Below are positions 62,247 to 64,000 of a DNA stretch of 64,000 nucleotides, in pieces. The position numbers were made by a program, and so were the translations under genes. The number at the start of each line of letters is the position of its first letter. Position 1 is the first letter of the stretch. The stretch lies in contig NZ_WNXQ01000002.1 of the NCBI RefSeq assembly GCF_009789075.1, positions 248,001 through 312,000 on the forward strand, in the 5' to 3' direction. This DNA is from Pseudooceanicola pacificus (GTDB lineage Bacteria > Pseudomonadota > Alphaproteobacteria > Rhodobacterales > Rhodobacteraceae). The notes beneath the pieces were generated by a model. It was not told the origin of the DNA and made no database searches. It worked only from the letters and a program-made list of their open reading frames with translations.

Positions 62247-63815
62247 TCAGATCGCGGGCGGCAGCAGCGCCTTGAGGGTTTCAAGCCGATCGGCCTCGGC
62301 CGCCGGTTTGTCGCTGCGGATCCGCGCGATGCGGGGAAAGCGCATGGCCACGCCCGACTTGTGCCGGGGCGAGCGGTTCAGCCCCTCGAATGCGATTTCC
62401 AGCACCAGTTCGGGTTTCACCGACCGGACGGGGCCGAAGCGTTCCACCGTGTTGTTGCGCACGAAGCGGTCGAGCGATTTCAGCTCGTCGTCGGTGAAGC
62501 CGAAATAGGCCTTGCCCACGGGCACCAGCTGGTCGCCGTCCCAGAGCGCAAAGGTGAAATCCGAATAATAGCCCGACCGTTTGCCATGCCCCCGCTGGGC
62601 ATAGATCAGCACGGCGTCCACCACCATCGGGTCACGCTTCCACTTGAACCAGGGCCCCTTGGCGCGCCCGGCGGTATAGGGGCTGTCCTTGCGCTTGATC
62701 ATCACCCCTTCGATCACCGCATCGGGCGGATCGGCGCGCAGGGCGGCGAGGTCGTCCCAGGTGTCGAATGCCAGCAGCGGCGACAGGTCCAGCCGATCCG
62801 GGTCGAACCGGTTCCGCAATCCTTCCAACGCCTTGCGGCGCGTGGTGAAAGGGTCGGCGCGCAAATCCCGGCCCTCGATCAGCAGCGCATCGTACAGCCG
62901 CAGCGCCGCCGGGTGGCTTTGCAGCAGCCCCTTGCCGACGCTCTTGCGGTTCAGCCGCTTCTGCAATTCGCCAAAGGGGGCGACCTCGGCCCCGCGCCGC
63001 ACCAGCAGCTCGCCATCCAATGTGCCCTCGAACTCCAGCGCGTCGAGCAGGTCGGGGAAACTGGCCGAGATATCCTCGCCCGTGCGCGAATAGAGCCGGC
63101 GCGTCCCGCGATCGACCGAGGCCTGCACGCGGATGCCGTCCCATTTCCATTCGGCGGCGTATTCGGCAGGGTCCAGCGCGCCCAGCTGGTCCAGGTCGGT
63201 TCCGGTCGACAGCATCACCGGGCGGAACGGCGCATGGGCGGCCGACACCGGCTTTTCCCCCCCGTCGAGCCAGGCAAAGAGGCTGTCATAGGGCGGCGTC
63301 AGCCCGTGCCACAGTTCCTCGATCTCGGTTGCGGGGACGGTGCCATATTCCGCCAGTGCGGCGCGGGCCAGCCGGGCCGATACCCCCACGCGCAGCCCGC
63401 CGGTCGCCAGCTTCAGATAGGCATGGCGCCCGCTCGGGTCCAGCCGGTCCAGCCGCGCGGCGATCAGGCCGGGCAGGTCGGCCTTGCCCGCCTGTTCCAG
63501 TTCACCCACCAGCTGCGACAGGGGCAGGTCCTCGGGCGGGGCCCCGGTGGGCCAGATCAGGGCAATGGTTTCGGCCAGGTCGCCCACGAAATCGTAGGAA
63601 TAGCCGAACAGCTCGGCATCCACCCGTTCGGTCACCAGAGCGCGCAACAGCGAGGGGGTGACCTTGCGCAGCTCCAGATCGCCGGTCAGCGCGGCCAGGG
63701 CGTAGCCGCGTTCCGGGTCGGGCCGGTTGCGGAAATGGGTGACGAGGTGGCGGATCTTGCCCGTGCGGGCGGGGGTGAAGGCCAGCGATTCCAGCAGGCG
63801 GGCGAAATGCTGCAT
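62247..63815 (-). CDS. ATP-dependent DNA ligase (bacterial LigB/LigC-like, exonuclease-associated)
   Basis: This 522-aa enzyme has an N-terminal DNA-binding domain (about 1-190, LATGGLRVGVSARLARAALA). The adenylation domain follows, with the AMP-accepting Lys in AEWKWDGIRVQASVD. TLDGELLVRRG, EGVMIKRKDSPYTAGRAKG and PWFKWKRDP are the next nucleotidyltransferase motifs. A C-terminal OB fold ends LEIAFEGLNRSPRHKSGVAM. It seals nicks using ATP and belongs to the ligase that occurs with an exonuclease, helicase and phosphoesterase in a DNA-repair module. The exonuclease gene ends two bases upstream. Its 3' end is convergent with the CoA-transferase gene, so helicase and phosphoesterase genes do not follow. 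Confidence 0.93.
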   Translation of the reverse strand: MQHFARLLESLAFTPARTGKIRHLVTHFRNRPDPERGYALAALTGDLELRKVTPSLLRALVTERVDAELFGYSYDFVGDLAETIALIWPTGAPPEDLPLSQLVGELEQAGKADLPGLIAARLDRLDPSGRHAYLKLATGGLRVGVSARLARAALAEYGTVPATEIEELWHGLTPPYDSLFAWLDGGEKPVSAAHAPFRPVMLSTGTDLDQLGALDPAEYAAEWKWDGIRVQASVDRGTRRLYSRTGEDISASFPDLLDALEFEGTLDGELLVRRGAEVAPFGELQKRLNRKSVGKGLLQSHPAALRLYDALLIEGRDLRADPFTTRRKALEGLRNRFDPDRLDLSPLLAFDTWDDLAALRADPPDAVIEGVMIKRKDSPYTAGRAKGPWFKWKRDPMVVDAVLIYAQRGHGKRSGYYSDFTFALWDGDQLVPVGKAYFGFTDDELKSLDRFVRNNTVERFGPVRSVKPELVLEIAFEGLNRSPRHKSGVAMRFPRIARIRSDKPAAEADRLETLKALLPPAI

Positions 63816-64000
63816 CTACTCCGCCTCGTCCTCGTAGCCGACCAGGTTCAGGGGCCGGGCCGTCCGCCCCTCCAGCGTGCAATGGCGGATCAGCGCCTCT
63901 TCGCGGCCGTGGGTGACCCAGACCTGTTCGGGGTCCAGCTCGGCGATGGTGCGGGTCAGGTCCGGCCAGTCGACATGGTCCGAAATCACCAGAGGCAGCT
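63816..64000 (-). CDS. ligase-associated DNA exonuclease, C-terminal fragment
   Basis: The last 60 codons of a gene run off the window end (frame entering at 63998, TAG at 63816-63818). The peptide reads LPLVISDHVDWPDLTRTIAE, then QVWVTHGREEALIRHCTLEG and ends LNLVGYEDEAE. The SDH and THG elements match the C-terminal metal-site region of the metallo-beta-lactamase-fold exonuclease that partners this ligase. The gene order exonuclease-ligase and the two-base gap indicate one operon. Confidence 0.85.
   Translation of the reverse strand, partial: LPLVISDHVDWPDLTRTIAELDPEQVWVTHGREEALIRHCTLEGRTARPLNLVGYEDEAE

Overview
The window is high-GC, densely packed chromosomal DNA from an alphaproteobacterium, most likely a member of the Rhodobacteraceae/roseobacter group. 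The basis is gene content and order (trpD-ung-trpC-moaC-moeA, pdhA-pdhB-pdhC with a lipoyl domain on E1-beta, tatABC, many ABC solute-uptake operons, CoA-transferase clusters) and a short intergenic repeat that I recall as common in that family. No rRNA, tRNA, insertion sequence, prophage or CRISPR array is visible. Species-level placement is not possible from the sequence alone.

Layout. 1-3.9 kb: the end of a ribose/xylose-type sugar ABC operon (ATPase, permease, binding protein) with a xylulokinase-like kinase. 4-12.9 kb: mostly minus-strand housekeeping and scavenging genes (SelO, GNAT acetyltransferase, nucleoside hydrolase, ferric-iron binding protein, MazG), a plus-strand M20 amidohydrolase/agmatinase pair, and a small arsR-arsC-arsH arsenic operon. 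13-21.7 kb: a LacI-type regulator followed by a polyol-type ABC operon (binding protein, two permeases, a 62-aa membrane protein, two ATPases) ending in a fused DhaK-DhaL dihydroxyacetone-type kinase. Near-palindromic sites in front of the regulator and of the operon suggest one regulator controls both. 21.7-27.3 kb: an AbrB-family membrane protein behind a possible cobalamin riboswitch, then the minus-strand trpD-ung-trpC-moaC-moeA operon. 27.5-39.4 kb: envelope and housekeeping genes (divergent polysaccharide deacetylase, YnfA, PpiD, aminotransferase, lipoprotein, LipA, retropepsin-like protease, MarC, ABC-F, Ndk, TfoX-C).

39.4-44.2 kb holds the most interesting block. Three translationally coupled minus-strand genes encode a MotA/ExbB-like channel protein with a 470-residue cytoplasmic tail, a MotB/OmpA-like peptidoglycan-binding partner with an Asp before its single membrane helix, and a 443-aa protein whose C-terminus resembles the EH-signature domain. 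This is the ZorA-ZorB-ZorC arrangement of the Zorya anti-phage system, but no ZorD helicase gene is present. A small ORF with a poly-glutamine tract lies just downstream instead. The block sits between ndk/tfoX and typA.

44.4-53.5 kb: typA/bipA, the pyruvate dehydrogenase genes pdhA, pdhB and pdhC, a three-copy 41-bp hairpin repeat, tatA-tatB-tatC and a DUF815-type ATPase. 53.7-62.2 kb: a catabolic cluster (acetolactate-synthase-like ThDP enzyme, divergent LysR regulator, acyl-CoA dehydrogenase, class III CoA-transferase, MaoC/FAS1-like hydratase, and a double-length CaiB/BaiF protein) that looks like a CoA-thioester pathway of unknown substrate. The window closes with an ATP-dependent DNA ligase and the end of the ligase-associated exonuclease gene. 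All functions are assigned by reading the sequence; no database search was run.
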